64,000 nt of DNA from Suillus spraguei (GCA_016800925.1 JABCPU010000367.1:1-64000), one strand, 5' to 3'; shown: positions 11,400 to 24,239, numbered from the stretch's first letter. Notes: a model not told the origin generated them from the letters alone. Numbers and translations: made by a program.

Positions 11400-13637
11400 T
11401 GTCATATACCGTACATTCAGGTCCGATCCATGGACATCTGGACACCCAATCCATACATCCTAGTCCACCCATCCAATCCAGCTCACATGTCCAATCCATC
11501 CATCCACTCCAATCCATATCCATCCATAACTAATCCATATCCATATCCGACTCAGTCCACCCATCTGATCCATGTTCATATCCGATCCATGACCATATCC
11601 GATCCGTGTCCATATCCGAAACTATTCCCACGCACCTGCGCGTTACTCCTTTTAGGTTAAATACCTGTGTCCGGCTTTCGGTTATCTCGACTTCCATCTT
11701 GATAAGATATTTCGTACAAGTCTTATTTCTGAGTTCATAGCCTTGTGTTCCACAATGCCTCAGACATAGCCTCGGACTATCCTTACTTGCCTTCCGGCAT
11801 GCTACCCACAGTATATAAGCTTGTAGTACAACTCCTGCAGACCTCAGTCTCATCATTGCTTTCCTACTTCTGTATATTCCTTTGACTTCTGTATCTTGTT
11901 ACCATGTCTATATAAATCCGTTTCTGTTCTTGCACTTGGGCTCCGGCCCTTGTAAGCTTCTGACTCAGACCTATGGGATCATTCTCTAGGCCGGAGCCTT
12001 GATCCTTTGTCCTATATTCTTTTCGGACTTCGTCCATTTCCTGTCTCTCATCTGATTCACCGCCGACTCTACCTGTGGTAGTCTTATCCTGTCTGTTTCT
12101 ATTCTGGACCTTGTCCGGAGTAGTCTATACTACCTCTACACCATATCCGGACCTACTCCTCTCTAGTAGTTAACACCTCCCCTAAGATCCATAGAGCTAT
12201 GCTCGTCCGATCATCTGCCCCTCCGCTCTTCTGCTCCTCCAAGCTCTGGACCTTCGGACCTCTGGTCCTCCGGATCTATCCTATCCTATCCTCCGACATC
12301 TATGGATCATCTTTCCCTCCGGAGCTTTGCTCCTATTCTGCCCTGGACTTTGTCCAGGAGTCCATCCTTCATCCATTCTACTTGGAACTCATTCCAGTAG
12401 TCTTATCATTACTCCCTATTATCCAGTGTAACGAACATATTGGCGCTGGGCTTAAAACCCCATATTTTGACACTCATCTCACCTCTATAGGAGTTACCAC
12501 TTGTCCATGGCCGTCTTACCCCTTTAGCAGTACCGGCGGCATCCCATGCTTACTGTACACCGTACCGACTGCCGCACCACGTTCCACATACCAATGTCCT
12601 TCCATGTCCTTGCTGCGTCTGCATAGCTCCATTTGGTGCATTGTTTGTTTTATGTTCATTATCACTGATTCCACGGCAAGCCTTATTACATGTTGCCTCA
12701 TGCCGCAGCACCTCGTGCTATGTTTACTTATGGCAGTTACTACACTCCAGTGCTACTGATCTTGCCTAGAGTATTCCGAGTACATACGATGTAGGATATA
12801 AGCACCACATACCCCGCATGATACAAGTACCTGATTTTACACCATTGCACGTACTATAGGTCAGGATTACTGTCTAACTCTGGATCTACCCAGTAGTGGA
12901 CTTAGTCTTTAAAGTTTCCTTATCGCTCGTTAATACATCACGCTCGTTCTCCGTTACTGCTGGCATACCGCTGGACTTTTGACTGTTACTTTGACTGAAC
13001 TTTCCACGCACCGCTACTTTACCTCTGAAAGTACCGCAGACTTTTTTACTGTTTCCTTGCACCGCTCACAACCTTACCGCTACCGCTGAGATCACCGCTC
13101 GACATCGCTTGCTCGACGCTACTGTTACTGACCTTATCTCGACCACGGTAGCACCACTACACACAACACTAGTTCTGGTGGTATCATCACTGACTGCAGC
13201 AACTTACCACTGACCTCAACACTTGTTTTGCACATAAGTTAGACTCGAACTTGACCATACTAATAGGCATTCCCCTTTAGGGTTGAACACTCTTGTTCTT
13301 ACAAGTGAAGCAGACTAGATGGAGCGCAAGACTCACATACTAGTTTAGGCAGTGGTTTATCTACAGCCCAGGCTAGGTTGTATCTTTACACCGGAAATAG
13401 TTCCGGCGCATTTCCACGCTCATCCAGAAGTCCTTCGGAGCTCTATCAAGCTATCCTGTTCTACAGAGTTCATCTGGACTCCGTCCAGACTTCACTATAA
13501 CTCCCCCTTGGACTTCATCCAAAATTAAGGGCACATACTCAGGTAAGGGGCACAGCATATGAGCTGAGGCCAAGCCCCTTCAACTTTCTGTGCCTCCAGT
13601 ACAACCCCATGTAAGACCAGGACTTCTTAGTAATATA
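11400..13637 (+). mobile_element. Family B solo-LTR-like repeat, copy 1, split by family A
   Basis: This copy begins TGTCATATACCGTACATTCA and is about 1.27 kb long without the A copy nested at 12427-13390. A run of ATCCATATCC-type repeats (11430-11620) follows the start. A TATA-like gtatataagc lies near 11811 and TCCGGA/TCCGGC motifs recur from 11.95 to 12.4 kb. The 3' end is lost after ggacttcttagtaatata. The full-length copy at 32.3 kb continues to GGTCATAACA. TG...CA ends, a TATA signal about 410 bases in and target duplication of the sister copy support an LTR. Confidence 0.7.
12427..13390 (-). mobile_element. Solo-LTR-like repeat, family A, copy 2, nested in family B
   Basis: The plus strand reads TGTAACGAACATATTGGCGC ... 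TTGTATCTTTACA, the reverse complement of copy 1, 964 bp long. It interrupts family B between ctattatccag and ccggaaatag. The uninterrupted sister copy at 32.58 kb shows the pre-insertion order. Flanks ccag/ccgg may be an aged 4-bp duplication. The ORF at 12199-12759 straddles the junction and is not a gene. Confidence 0.75.
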
Positions 13638-14014
13638 AATTCCACAGAGTTATCACAATCTTCATCAAATACAGATGGCAGTCCGATCTTGAATTTGAAT
13701 TTTTTTCCTGTAGTAGTGGTAGTCATGATGGGAATATGATGAGTGTACTTTCTTGGTGCCTACATGTGCTGTCTTGCTGTCTGTTAGGGCTTGTCTTCAT
13801 TGGTGATTGATTTAGTGTACACATATGCTAATCTTGCTTACTAAGCAATAGAGTTTCGGGGTCAAAGACTGGATAGTTGACAATCAAATAGACTTTAATC
13901 TTTTGTTATGAACTGGGGTGGCATTACCAACAACAGTGCAAAGACACTATCAGTTATTGGGAAGTTCTACAACATTTAGAAGAAAATAGGATTTGACTAA
14001 GGTATTTCAAATGG

Positions 14015-14880
14015 ATGCTCATTTTCTTCTTGTCCCCTCCCTTCTACACTGCAAATGTCCAGTTTCCAAATAAACATACTCCTATTTCTGTGGCAATCTG
14101 CAATGACCCATGCTTCAGATTCTTTGATCAATGCATTAGTGCTGTTGACAATACTCATATTCGGGTCTTTGCATTACTCAAGCACCATACTGTCCTGCAC
14201 AACCAAAAGAGATTTTTGTCCCAAAATTGTCTGTTTATATGTGACCTAGATTTTATTTCACATACTCACTCACAGGCTATGATGGCTCAGCTGCCGATGC
14301 TACCCTATGGACTGTGATGCACAGTCTCATGACTTGCGTATGCCTGCACACAAGTATCTTCTTGCTGATGCAGGATTTGGTACATGTGACACCCTTCTTG
14401 AACCTTACTGAGGTGTGCACTATCATTTGAAAGAATGGCACCAAGCAAATATTATGTGAGTTTATACATTCTAGATTTGTTTTTGTATTAAATTACTTTG
14501 CCCTAGACCACAAGATCCCAAAGAATTGTTCAATCTTCGACATGCAGCACTACACAATATCGTTGAACAGATCTTTGGTGCATTAAAGCGGCAGTGGCGC
14601 ATTTTGATGCTTGCACCAGAATATAGCATGCATGTTCAGGCTTGAATCCTAGCAGCACTCTGCACTATTCACAACTTTGTATGAAGGTACAATCCTGACC
14701 TGCTTGACCTCGCCCTTGACCATGAGCATGATTTTGTCGAGGATGACATTGGAGGATATAAAACACTTGGTGAAGGACTGGCAGATACTGCTGAGAGGAG
14801 GTGAGCAGATGCTTATTGGGAGGCAATTGCAGAGGCGATGTGGGCTGACTATCTTGAGGAGCGTGAATGAAGGGGACTCC
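14015..14880 (+). pseudogene. PIF/Harbinger-type transposase (DDE_4) remnant
   Basis: Translated pieces in several frames follow the order of fungal Harbinger transposases. They are FFDQCISAVDNTHIRVFALL with the first catalytic Asp, QNCLFICDLDF, then GYDGSAADATLW, MPAHKYLLADAGFGTCDTLL with the second Asp, GVHYHLKEW, and DPKELFNLRHAALHNIVEQI then FGALKRQWRIL. A final part is HDFVEDDIGGYKTLGEGLAD. At least four frame changes and several stops separate them. No terminal repeats could be placed, and the N-terminal helix-turn-helix protein of such elements is not seen. Confidence 0.72.
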
Positions 14881-14949
14881 CATTACCTTAGTCTCAAGTT
14901 TTTTGACATGTACAATATTCTTCATTCAAATCAAGTCTGGTGGGCTCCT

Positions 14950-15320
14950 TGAGTGCTGAAACGCACCAAACTGGTCTGGTGCATGGCTTACTAAGCACTA
15001 CTGCAGCTGACAAACAATACCAGGACTATATTAACTTAGATTCCTCTATTCAGAAACTAATCTATGACCCAGAACTTGAGTTTCTTTTTATTCGGAAAAC
15101 TTTCACTTATAATTCCTAATTCATTTTTCATGGGTGTATTTATGTATGTTTGGTTCCAAACACTATCTCATAATATCCCCACAGATGTCAAGTGGCCCCA
15201 GAAAAATAATTACATAAGGTTACCCTGCAGAGACACTCATGAAACCCAATATGTTTTACTTGTGTCACTTCTATGCATCTACAAAAAGTGCGAACTTATG
15301 CTTCAAATATTATATAACTG
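14950..15320 (+). other. Stretch with no recognised gene
   Basis: The sequence after the Harbinger relic is open for 85 codons at 15064-15321, but the peptide is low-complexity hydrophobic and matches nothing I recognise. It could be flanking DNA of the dead transposon. Confidence 0.35.
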
Positions 15321-15329
15321 ATATTCTAC

Positions 15330-15740
15330 CTAGCATAGCCACTAATAGTCACCTGATCTCAAGTTTATGCACAGCTATCAACATCTTACATGACTTCTTC
15401 TCACATTCTTGAGCATATTACAAATCCACTCATGACAATACTCAATAATTAGAGTAGGTTAGCACCCCTACAAAATGTGGGAAAAAGTAGCATAGCCTCT
15501 CATTTTGTCTATATAAGACCCACCTTTTTGCCAATAAAAAGAGACTTTCCCCCCCATAAGAAATATAACTGAGAGTGAAGTGTGACCAGCACTATCACTA
15601 CACTGTCATGAACATTGTCAACAACAATAAGATTGGAAGTCTACTCTGTGAGAAAGCACTACCTTGAGCTCACTGTGCTCAACAACTAGCAAGATCCTGA
15701 GCTCACTGTGTCTGACAACCAGCAAGACAACAAATCTTTT
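15330..15740 (+). promoter_or_regulatory. LTR-like promoter and polyadenylation region
   Basis: gtctatataagacc (TATA-like, about 15508-15521) is followed 20 bases later by ccaataaaaagag, a polyadenylation-like signal, and then by a short direct duplication (gagctcactgtg at about 15667 and 15697, each with an aacaac/acaaccagcaagac tail). TATA and AATAAA this close together are typical of an LTR U3-R segment. The element's ends were not found. Confidence 0.4.
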
Positions 15741-16192
15741 TCTTTGACAAATTCATTCTAGTTTCTTTCATCTTTCATCTCTCTGTTTCCTTCTCTGTTG
15801 TCTGTCTCCTTGCCTCTGTTTCTTCTGATTCTTTCTCATTTCTTTCTTTTTCTTTGATCCTTGGTCTGTCTGTGTCTTTCAAAGTTTGTTGGTGCTAGTT
15901 ACTTCACTTCTGCCATTACTAAACCCATGGCAGGATTTACCTTATATCTCAAGGGGCCGCTGCATGCTGTGCACCTCTTTATGAATACCCTGTTTATTTT
16001 CTATCTTGCTACCAGACTCATCTAATTATCTTGTATGCACATGAATATGTTAAAAGGACTCATCATACATACCATTACCGTTACTTCCTGTTACATTCCG
16101 TCTCTTGGACTTAGTATCTGAACACTCGCTAGTCTGAATCTATTTGCCTTTGAACATTTCTCCGTTTAAATCTCGCTCATTGATTTAACCGC

Positions 16193-18011
16193 TGTAAAGA
16201 TACAACCTAACCTGGGCTGTAGATAAACTACCTCCTAAGTTAGTATGTGTGGTCTTGCACTCTGTCTAGTCTGCTTCACTTGTGAACAAGAGTGTTCAAC
16301 CCTAAAGGGGGATGCCTGTTAGTATGGCCAAGTTCGAGTCAAACCAATGTGTGAATGTAGTGTCGTAGTCAGCAGTAAGTTGCCACAGTCAGCAGTGATG
16401 CTGCTGGAACTAGTGTAGTAAGTAGCGGTACTAGCGTCATTGAAACCAAGTTAGTAACAGTAACATTGAGCGAGTGATGATATCAACAGTAGCAGTAAGG
16501 TTGTGAGTGGTGCAAAGAAACAGCAAAGAAGGCTGCGGTACTTTCAGTGGTAAAGTAGCAGAGCGTGAGAAGTTCAATAAAAATAGCGATCAAGAGTCCA
16601 GCAGTAACGGTGAAAGAGCAAGATCGATTAACAAGCAGTAACAAACTTGAAAGACAAAGTCTACTACTGGGTAAATCCAGAGCTAGACAATAATCCTGAC
16701 CTATAGTACGTGCAATGAAGTAAAATCAGGTACTGTGACATGCGGGGTACACGGTGTTTATATCCTAAATCATATGTATTCGGTGTAAAGATACAATCTA
16801 GCCTGGGCTGTAGATGAACCATGGCCTAAGCTAGTATGCAAGTCTTGCGCTCCGTCTAGTCTGCTTCACTTGCAAAGCAGGAGCGTTCGACCCTAAAGGG
16901 AATGCTAAGTTAATATAGTTCAATAATGCCCAAACTGTGGTGCAAGACTGCCGTCGGAGGTAGCGAGATGCTAGCAGTGACCTCCAGTCCATGGGAAACT
17001 AGCGGTAAGCGCAGGAAAGCGGTAGACAAGCGGTAGTGTGTGCGGTAAAACTGTGGTATGGCATGGGAAACTGGTGGTAAAACAAGTGGTGAAGCATGGG
17101 AAAGTGTAGCGCAAGCGATGAAGTGTGGGAAAGCGGTAATGAGCAGTGGTGCATGCAGCAGTAAAACAATTTTCAAGAGACAGTAACTTTGGTGAAAGAC
17201 TTTATTCCATTAGAGACAGTGGTAGTGACTATTCCTAAGTACCGTGTGTACCATAGGGGAAAAGTAAAAGTACTGGAATGTGTGAAGAGTCCTTTTTAAC
17301 ATGTACTGTGAACAGCCGGAATACATAGCGAGAACAGTAGCAAGATAGAGATATTTAGCTAAGAGGCATGCAGCAAGCAAGCGGTGTCATGGAAGGTAAG
17401 GTAAGTCTTGTCGTAGCTTTAGTAATGGTGGAAATGAATATGCTACGCACCAATGGATCTTAGATGGAAATGGAATGGACAGGAGGACATCGGTAGCAAG
17501 ATTCAGTAAGGGGCAAGGATCCACGGAGTGAAAACGGCACCAGCAAAGTGAAAAGGCTAATGCTCGCTATAGGGGTTTTCTCGGTAGCCGCTGTAGGCAG
17601 TAACGAGACACTTGTGTAAAATGGCACTTTCATGGTCAGCATGACTTTGTTTGCTACATTAGAATGCTCTAGACAAGATCAGTAGCGCTCAAGTACAGTA
17701 ACCGCTGTATGTAAACATAGCGCGAGGCGCTGCAGCATGAGGTGACAGGTAATAAGACTTGCCGTGGAATCAGTGATAACGAACATAAAACAAACAATGC
17801 ACTAAATGGAGCTATGCGGACGCGGCAAGGACATGGAAGGACATTGGTATGTGGAACATGGTGTGGCAGTTGGGACGGTGTGTGGTAAGTGTTGGATGCC
17901 ACCGGCAATGCTATAGGGGTAAGACAGCCATGGACAAGTGGTAACTCCTATAGACGTGAGACAAGTGCTAAAAGATAGGGTTTCGAGGCCAGTGCCAATA
18001 TGTTCATTACA
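16193..18011 (+). mobile_element. Solo-LTR-like repeat, family A, copy 3, split by family C
   Basis: This copy starts TGTAAAGATACAACCTAACC and ends GTTCATTACA at 18011. It is interrupted at 16784-17658 by a family C repeat. Left of the insertion the text reads atatgtattcgg and right of it agaatgctctag, which join to the intact order seen in copies 1 and 4 (tccggaatgctctag). Without the insert it is about 944 bp. Confidence 0.75.
16784..17658 (+). mobile_element. Solo-LTR-like repeat, family C, copy 1, nested in family A
   Basis: An 875-bp repeat starts TGTAAAGATACAATCTAGCC and ends TTTGTTTGCTACA. Its first ~140 bases are clearly homologous to family A, including CCCTAAAGGG, but the rest is unrelated to A. 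Flanks tcgg/ttag are at best a decayed duplication. Further copies lie at 37.5, 39.2 and 39.7 kb. Confidence 0.75.
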
Positions 18012-18571
18012 CTGGTATTCTGGCTATGTATATTTCCCTCCTGCTTATTGATCTGTTACCTATGTCTCATTTCCGACTTGTGCTTATTGATCCGCTGTGC
18101 ATTGACTAATAGACTTCCATTATACATCATACATAGCCCTCGGTCCCAGACTTGTTGTGTATCCATGCTAGTTACTTACGGTATATAAACCACTTGTAAA
18201 TCTCCATAGAACCTTAGTTCGAATATCTTACATTCTGCTCATTCTGTTCCTCCTGACATGAGTTACTTCCAGCTCTAGTCATCTTCCGAGACTTAGGATT
18301 GATTCCTATAGTCAATATCTCTGACTCTACCTTCGGGTAGTCTACCTCTATTAGTTTCTAGTTAGGAACTCATTCCAAGACTAGCCTTATTCCTCGTTCC
18401 ACCCCCACATTCCAGATAACCTTCGGACATCTGGATCCATCATGCGACCACTTCCGGACCTTTGGACATATATCTCTCCTCTGAAATAAGGGGCATTATT
18501 TAGGAAAGGGGCGCAGTGTACAAACTGAGGCAAAAGCTCCTCGAATCTCTTACCCTTTGATTACGGTCTTA
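18012..18571 (+). mobile_element. Possible LTR fragment with TATA signal
   Basis: After the A copy, acggtatataaacc (about 18179-18192) resembles an LTR TATA box. Further on, ggggcgcagtgtacaaactgaggc and attacggtcttaaca resemble text at 13540-13570 and 41170-41250. This is likely the host element into which A inserted. Its 5' end is not resolved. Confidence 0.35.
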
Positions 18572-18815
18572 ACACCCAGATGGTAAGGAGATCATGGGTG
18601 GGATAGCCCAGATACTCATGGAAGGCTAGGCGGGAGAGCCCAGATGGTGATGATATGTTAGGTGGGAAAGCCCAGATACTCATTGAACACTAGGTGAGAG
18701 AGCCCAGATACCCATGGAAGGCCAGGCAGGAGAGCCCAGATGATGACCACATTGTAAGTGGAACAGCCCAGATACTGATGGAAGGCCAGGTGGGAGAGTC
18801 TGGATGGTGATGACA
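18545..18815. repeat. Minisatellite with GCCCAGATACTCATGG core
   Basis: Units of about 35 bp alternate between agcccagatactcatggaag with gctaggcgggag and agcccagatggtgatgatat with gttaggtgggaa, giving a higher-order period of about 70 bp. Isolated related pieces (gggatagcccagatactt) occur at 19300-19440. From 18816 to about 19590 no gene is visible. Confidence 0.75.
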
Positions 18816-19599
18816 TTGAAACAAAACAATGTTGCTACTGAATGGATGTACTATTTCATCTCATATCACTGTGATAAAATGTTGAAAAATATGGTATTAC
18901 CAAATCAGTGTTCAAGGTCATAGTCACAGTAGGCCATCAAATTGATTGCATTAGTACTGTAGCTGATATAGAGAGGGTCAGTAGGACAGTCCAAATATTT
19001 GTGCCAACACTATTATTTTGAGGGAATTCTCCTCCCTTAGTTTGCCTTTTGGGGAGCTTAAAAAATGTCCCATAATTCTATGTAGACTTTTGTATAATCT
19101 CATCATGTCAATCCTTCAATGTGATTGTGTTAAGGAAATATATGTATCTTCTCTTTGATATTGTGGGATCCTATTGTTCAACTGTTAGACATACACACAC
19201 ATATATACCTACTACTTCTTGCTTCAATCAATGTAAAAAGTGCATATTTCAATGTCCCAAAATGTTTTAAAATGGACCCCTGTCACTCCTATTTATGATG
19301 GGAAAGCCCACACAATAGATGCATAGGGATGTCCCAGAGAAATGCTGAAGTGATCCCAGATGGGATTGGGAAAGATCATGAATAGGTACTGGGGATAGCC
19401 CAGATACTTGGTCCAGTGTGGTCTGGGACATCCCGGCATATAGGGTAAATTATTGGGAATACCATCCTAAAGCACACCCACTAGGTCCATTGCTAGTCAC
19501 TTTTCAAGTGGTTAAATGAAGTGAATCCACACCTATTCTGACTGAGGACAATGATCAGCTTAACACAATGCAAGATGTCTGGCACGTGCCTGACTTCGA

Positions 19600-20735
19600 C
19601 CTTGCCAAGACTACTGGTATATCAATAATTGGACAGTCAAGAATACACGAGCATTGTGACTAGTGATATTGAATATCACTCATCACAATGCTCCATAACG
19701 CCCAGTTCTTCACAAACATGGATATCTGGTCCAGTTATAATAAAATCCACATTCACCCTGATGATAGACAGCTGCCTTCACTACTACATTCAGTTTATAT
19801 GAACCAAATGTCATATTCTTCAGTCTTTGTAATTCACCGGCAACATTCCAAGCATATATGAACTGAACCTTCCAACAAGAAATCAACGAAGGATGGATGG
19901 TCATCTATATGAACAATATCCTTATCTTCTCAATGACCATGAAAGAACATCATGATGAGTATTGCCAAAAATTCAAAAGGAGCACCTATTTCTGAGACCA
20001 TAGAAATGCACATTCAACTCAAATGAAGTGGAGTACCTTGGCATGATAATAAGACCAGGACAGATTGAAATGGATAGCACTAAAATGCAGGGAATTGCAG
20101 ACTGGCCAACCCCCAAAACCATAAAGAATGTTTGATCTTTTCTTGGCTTTTGTAACTTCTACTGAACCTTCATCACTATGGATTCCTATATCCGGAAATA
20201 CAAACTCTAAAACTAACCCAACACTCATCTAGTCCACCCTCTGCTTTCCCATATTCCTTCCTCCATGACCAGACCATTCTCTCAGGTCTCCATTGATCTA
20301 ATTACCTATTTGCCTGCTTCACAGGGTTTTGACAGTATCATGGTTGTGGTTGACCATGGCCTTATGAAGGAGGTAATTATGATTCCCTGCTTGAAAATGG
20401 TAACTTCTGAAGGTGTGGCCAAGCTATTTTTGAAACATGTATATTGCTGCTTCAGCCTTCATGACAAAGTAATCTCAGATTGTGGACCGCAATTCCTATC
20501 CCTCTTCTCAAAAGAACTTGCTTGTCTCCTTGACTACATTATCACCTCATCTACTGCCTATTACCCTCAGACAGATGGCCAAACTGAACATCTCAACCAA
20601 GAACTTGAAACTTATCTATGGATCTATTCCTGTAACAATCCAGAAAATTGGGTCGAACATCTTCCTATCACAGAATTTGTCTACAATCATCAGAAACATG
20701 ACACATGAAACACTTCTCCATTCTTTCTAATGATG
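19600..20735 (+). pseudogene. Ty3/gypsy retrotransposon pol relic (RT fragments and integrase)
   Basis: From 19700 the degraded frames carry reverse-transcriptase landmarks: NAQFFTNMDIWSSYNKIHI, then the region of GWxxIYMND-like text near 19890, EYLGMIIRPGQIEMDSTK near 20035 and GIADWPTPKTIKN near 20090. The active-site YxDD is not intact and the RNase H region is missing. At 20265-20708 an integrase core is in one frame: SIDLITYLPASQGFDSIMVV (first Asp), then VISDCGPQFLSLFSKE and AYYPQTDGQTEHLNQELETY. I count 35 residues between the second Asp and the Glu, the canonical DD35E spacing. So the integrase core is nearly intact while the rest is dead. Confidence 0.75.
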
Positions 20736-20739
20736 GGAT

Positions 20740-21660
20740 ATGAACCCTGTGCAATTCCTCATCTTATCCCCAACTCTACCATACCCACAGCAGAATATCA
20801 AGTATGATCACTACAGAAAATATGAGAAGAAGCAATCACTTGTCACAATATCACTATGCAGACAATGGCAGAATGGTCCTGAGGAGATAGAAGATAAGGT
20901 TTTGCTGTCAGCAGCTAGGCTGAATGATGAGCAGGTATTGCTCAACCTCCCTGTCTGCAACAAAATCTACTCCCACCTTCCTCTTCCACTCCAAACTCAC
21001 ATTCTAATATCACTGCCATTACTGGCTTACTTGTTGCTGTTCAAGAAGCCATACACACTACTGATGCAATCATCAAAGAAATCCAAGGAGCAGCTGCTGA
21101 AACTTGAGATGCTAGGAACCTTGTAGCACAGTTAGTATCAACCATACAAAATTATGAAATGCAACCCACTCCCTCACCAGTCATAGCTACCACTACATTC
21201 ACCGATCCTACTGAACCTTATCAACTTTTCAACCATCTTCCCTTACTTATGAAGAAGTAGTTGCTGCTAAAGAACTAGACATTGAGCCTGCTGAGATTAT
21301 CGTGCTCAGATGTCAGTTAAAAGCTCTTTATATCCATCTGCCAATGACCATCCCTGTCTTCTTTGGACCATCTAATCCCGTCACACCTGTTCTTGTTGAA
21401 GCCCTTGGGCCAACTACTTCCTCCAATCCTGACGAGCTCCTTCCCACAGCCATTGCTACCCCACCACAACCATCATTTATGCTTACTGAAGATGTTCATC
21501 AGAGTAATGAATGGGCTTTACATCATATCACTCATAAATGTGGAAAGAAGCAAGCGCATTCTTCCAGCCCTCATAAGTGGTCAGATATGGTCATGTGAGG
21601 CATGGTTATGTTCAAAATTGTTTTATAAATGCACTGGGCAGCTTCTGGCATGGCTGCTTT
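20740..21660 (+). other. Region downstream of integrase, no recognised gene
   Basis: Frames here are open in pieces (21302-21598 encodes a Pro/Thr-rich peptide with LVEALGPTTSSNPDELLPTA) but no family is recognised. The stretch could be the C-terminal pol tail or a second, partly deleted gag. Confidence 0.3.
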
Positions 21661-21719
21661 AGATTCATAGGAAAATGCTAGGGTTTTCTTCATTGTGGGA
21701 TCCAGCAGTTCTGGGGCGG

Positions 21720-22673
21720 TGTAAAGATACAACCTAACCTGGGCTGTAGATAAACCACCTCCTAAGTTAGTATGTGAGTCTTGTGTCTGTCTAGTCTGCT
21801 TCACTTGCTAGGCAAGAATGTTCGACCATAAAGGGGGATGCCTGTTAGTATAGTCAAATCCAAATCAAACCAACATGCAAAGGTAGTGTCATAGTCAGCA
21901 GTAAGTTGCCGTGGTCAGCAATAATGCTGCCAGAACTAGCATCATAAGTAGCGGTACTAGCGTGGTCAAAACAATGCCTGTAAATGTAACATCAAGTGAG
22001 TGGTGATGAGCGATAATGCCTGCTGTAGTGGTAAGGTGCGAGCGGTGGGAAGAAACAGTAAAGAAAACCACAGTACTTTCAGCGGTAAAGCAGTGGTGAG
22101 CATGAAGTTCAGTCAAAATAGGGGTCAAAAGTCTAGCAGTATGCCAGCGGTAACAGTGAACGAGCAATATCGATTAACAAGCAGTAAAGAGCTTCAAACA
22201 CTAAGTCTACTACTGGGTGAATCCAGAGCTAGACACTAATCCTGACCTATAGTACAGTGAAAATAAGGTACTGTATTGTGCAGGCTATGCAGTGCTTCTA
22301 TCCTATTTCATATGTACTCGGAATGCATTAGGCGAGATCAGTAGTGCTCAAGAGGAGTAACCACCGGTATGTAAACATAGTGCAAGACAGCTGCAGCACG
22401 AGGCAACATGTACATAAGACTTGCCATAAAATCAATGATAAGTGGTCATATACAAACTATGCACCAAATGGAGCTATGCAGACGAGGCAAGGACATGGAA
22501 GGACATTGGTTCATGGAAGGTGGTGCGGCAGTTGGTACAGTATGCAGTAAATGTGTGATGCTGCCGGCAATGCTAAAGGGGTAAGACGGCCTTGGACAAG
22601 TGGAGATTCCTATAGACATGAGATGTGCACTAAAAGGTAGGGTTTCAAGGCCAGTGCTAATATGTTTGTTACA
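21720..22673 (+). mobile_element. Solo-LTR-like repeat, family A, copy 4
   Basis: 954 bp starting TGTAAAGATACAACCTAACC and ending GTTTGTTACA, uninterrupted. The flanks are gcgg and gcag, a near-match that fits a decayed 4-bp duplication. ORFs inside it (21571-21804 minus, 21895-22167 minus, 22000-22239 plus) lie in repeat sequence and are not genes. Confidence 0.75.
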
Positions 22674-22847
22674 GCAGCATAGGGGGGTCCTCTTTCAGTT
22701 TGGGTGTGCTAGAGTGTTCTTTGGCCTTGGATCATATGACAGGGCAAGCTTCTGACTGTGTTTCTCCCTCCTCCTCAATTGTGGCTATAACAACATGCTT
22801 TTCTGCTATCAGTACATACTGCAAAAAATAAGAGTCTGATATAAAGG

Positions 22848-23319
22848 TGTTACAATCATACGTGCCCCTATTCATTTTCTAGTCTCCTTGTCTTGTATAT
22901 TACGTAACATGACTCTGACTCATATGCTCAACGCATCTGTACTATAGTAGCCTTCCTTCTTTGGATACGCACTTACAATCTCACATCTCTCTTGGTCCAT
23001 GCGCACATATTGGCTTATTTAAGCACGTTGTATTACACTTGTATACTTTACTTTAATCTTACTGGGTTTTACCTGGAATATCCTTCGCTTAGGTCTCCAA
23101 CCTAAGTCATCTGAATCGTCTCTAATTCTAAGCACTCCTTAGTCTTAGTCTCTATTCTACCAATCGTCTTAGAGTCGTGACTCTTCGACTGAACCCTTGA
23201 TCCTACCTAGAACCTTTCTTAGGTAGTAGTCCTCGTTCTCTTTTGAACGTAGTCGAATCTCCCAGCAGACCGTCTGTATCTTATCACTGTTGCTGGTGAT
23301 GCCACCCCAGTTTGTAACA
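22848..23319 (+). mobile_element. Solo LTR, family D, copy 1, with 5-bp target duplication
   Basis: 472 bp starting TGTTACAATCATACGTGCCC and ending CCCAGTTTGTAACA. Perfect aaagg direct repeats flank it at 22843-22847 and 23320-23324. The TG...CA ends, ggcttatttaagcac TATA-like text near 23012 and the target duplication identify a solo LTR. A sister copy is at 26504. Confidence 0.85.
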
Positions 23320-23324
23320 AAAGG

Positions 23325-24235
23325 CAGATGGTGTCCTGCATGATATGGGAATCATGCATGGACATGACTGCTGGGTGACCCACAAAAGACCATGTCTGTT
23401 AGCTTAGCCCTCAGACTAGTCAACACATACCTTGGTTCAAAATACTTCCAGACATTTCTGCTGATTTACAAATCTGCATTGTTTGAAGAAAAGTCATATG
23501 TGAGATGGGAATCACATAATGACCTAGTTGATGTGAGAAGAAGATTGAAGGTTTAGGTATAGCCTTACCTTTGGCTTATTCACTTTGGCTAGAGAAAACC
23601 ATAGAGATAAGCCTACAAAAACCTACCAAAAACAACCTATGTTTCACCTATTTCCATTGTACTATTATTCTTGTCTCTTCTTCTCCATTTTTCCCTTACT
23701 ATTTCTTACTATCAGGATGCCTTGACACCTCAAACACTTCATAAAATTGTACCCACAGGGTATGATATCATACTGATGTCACTTCATTCTGGACAGTTCT
23801 ATTTCACTTCTAGAACATTCTGCTCCACTATGATGTCATATATGATGTCATGGCTCCACCTTTTCCTTTTATTCCTATTCTTTTGAGTTTAGATGAGTAT
23901 TTTGATTGGTTCTCTCTATATTAGCTTACATAACTATTTTCCCATGCTACATGTATAGAAGGAGAGCCCATTCTTCCCCCAAATAATAGGATCTCCCACT
24001 TGTCACTATATTTCAGGAGTAAATATTTCTCAAGGCTTGCAAAGTTAGTCACTTTGAAGCATTGTTAAACCAAGTGCAGGGTAATGAATTCCCTTGAGAC
24101 CATTGTCATACTATTTTCAAAGCTAGGTATATGATATACCTAGGAAAATAGTCAGTTATATTAGAGATAATGTCTGTCCAGTTCATATCTTTCTGACCAG
24201 CACGTATTCCAGTCCATGTATTCTATTCTCATATC
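23325..24235. other. Non-coding stretch with no recognised gene
   Basis: AT-rich DNA with no protein or RNA gene that I recognise. The ORF at 23671-23886 encodes a low-complexity hydrophobic peptide and is not convincing. Confidence 0.4.
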
Positions 24236-24239
24236 TTTG

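Noticed and set aside
12199..12759. 186-codon ORF
   Set aside because: It spans the junction between families B and A, so it is chance coding in repeats.
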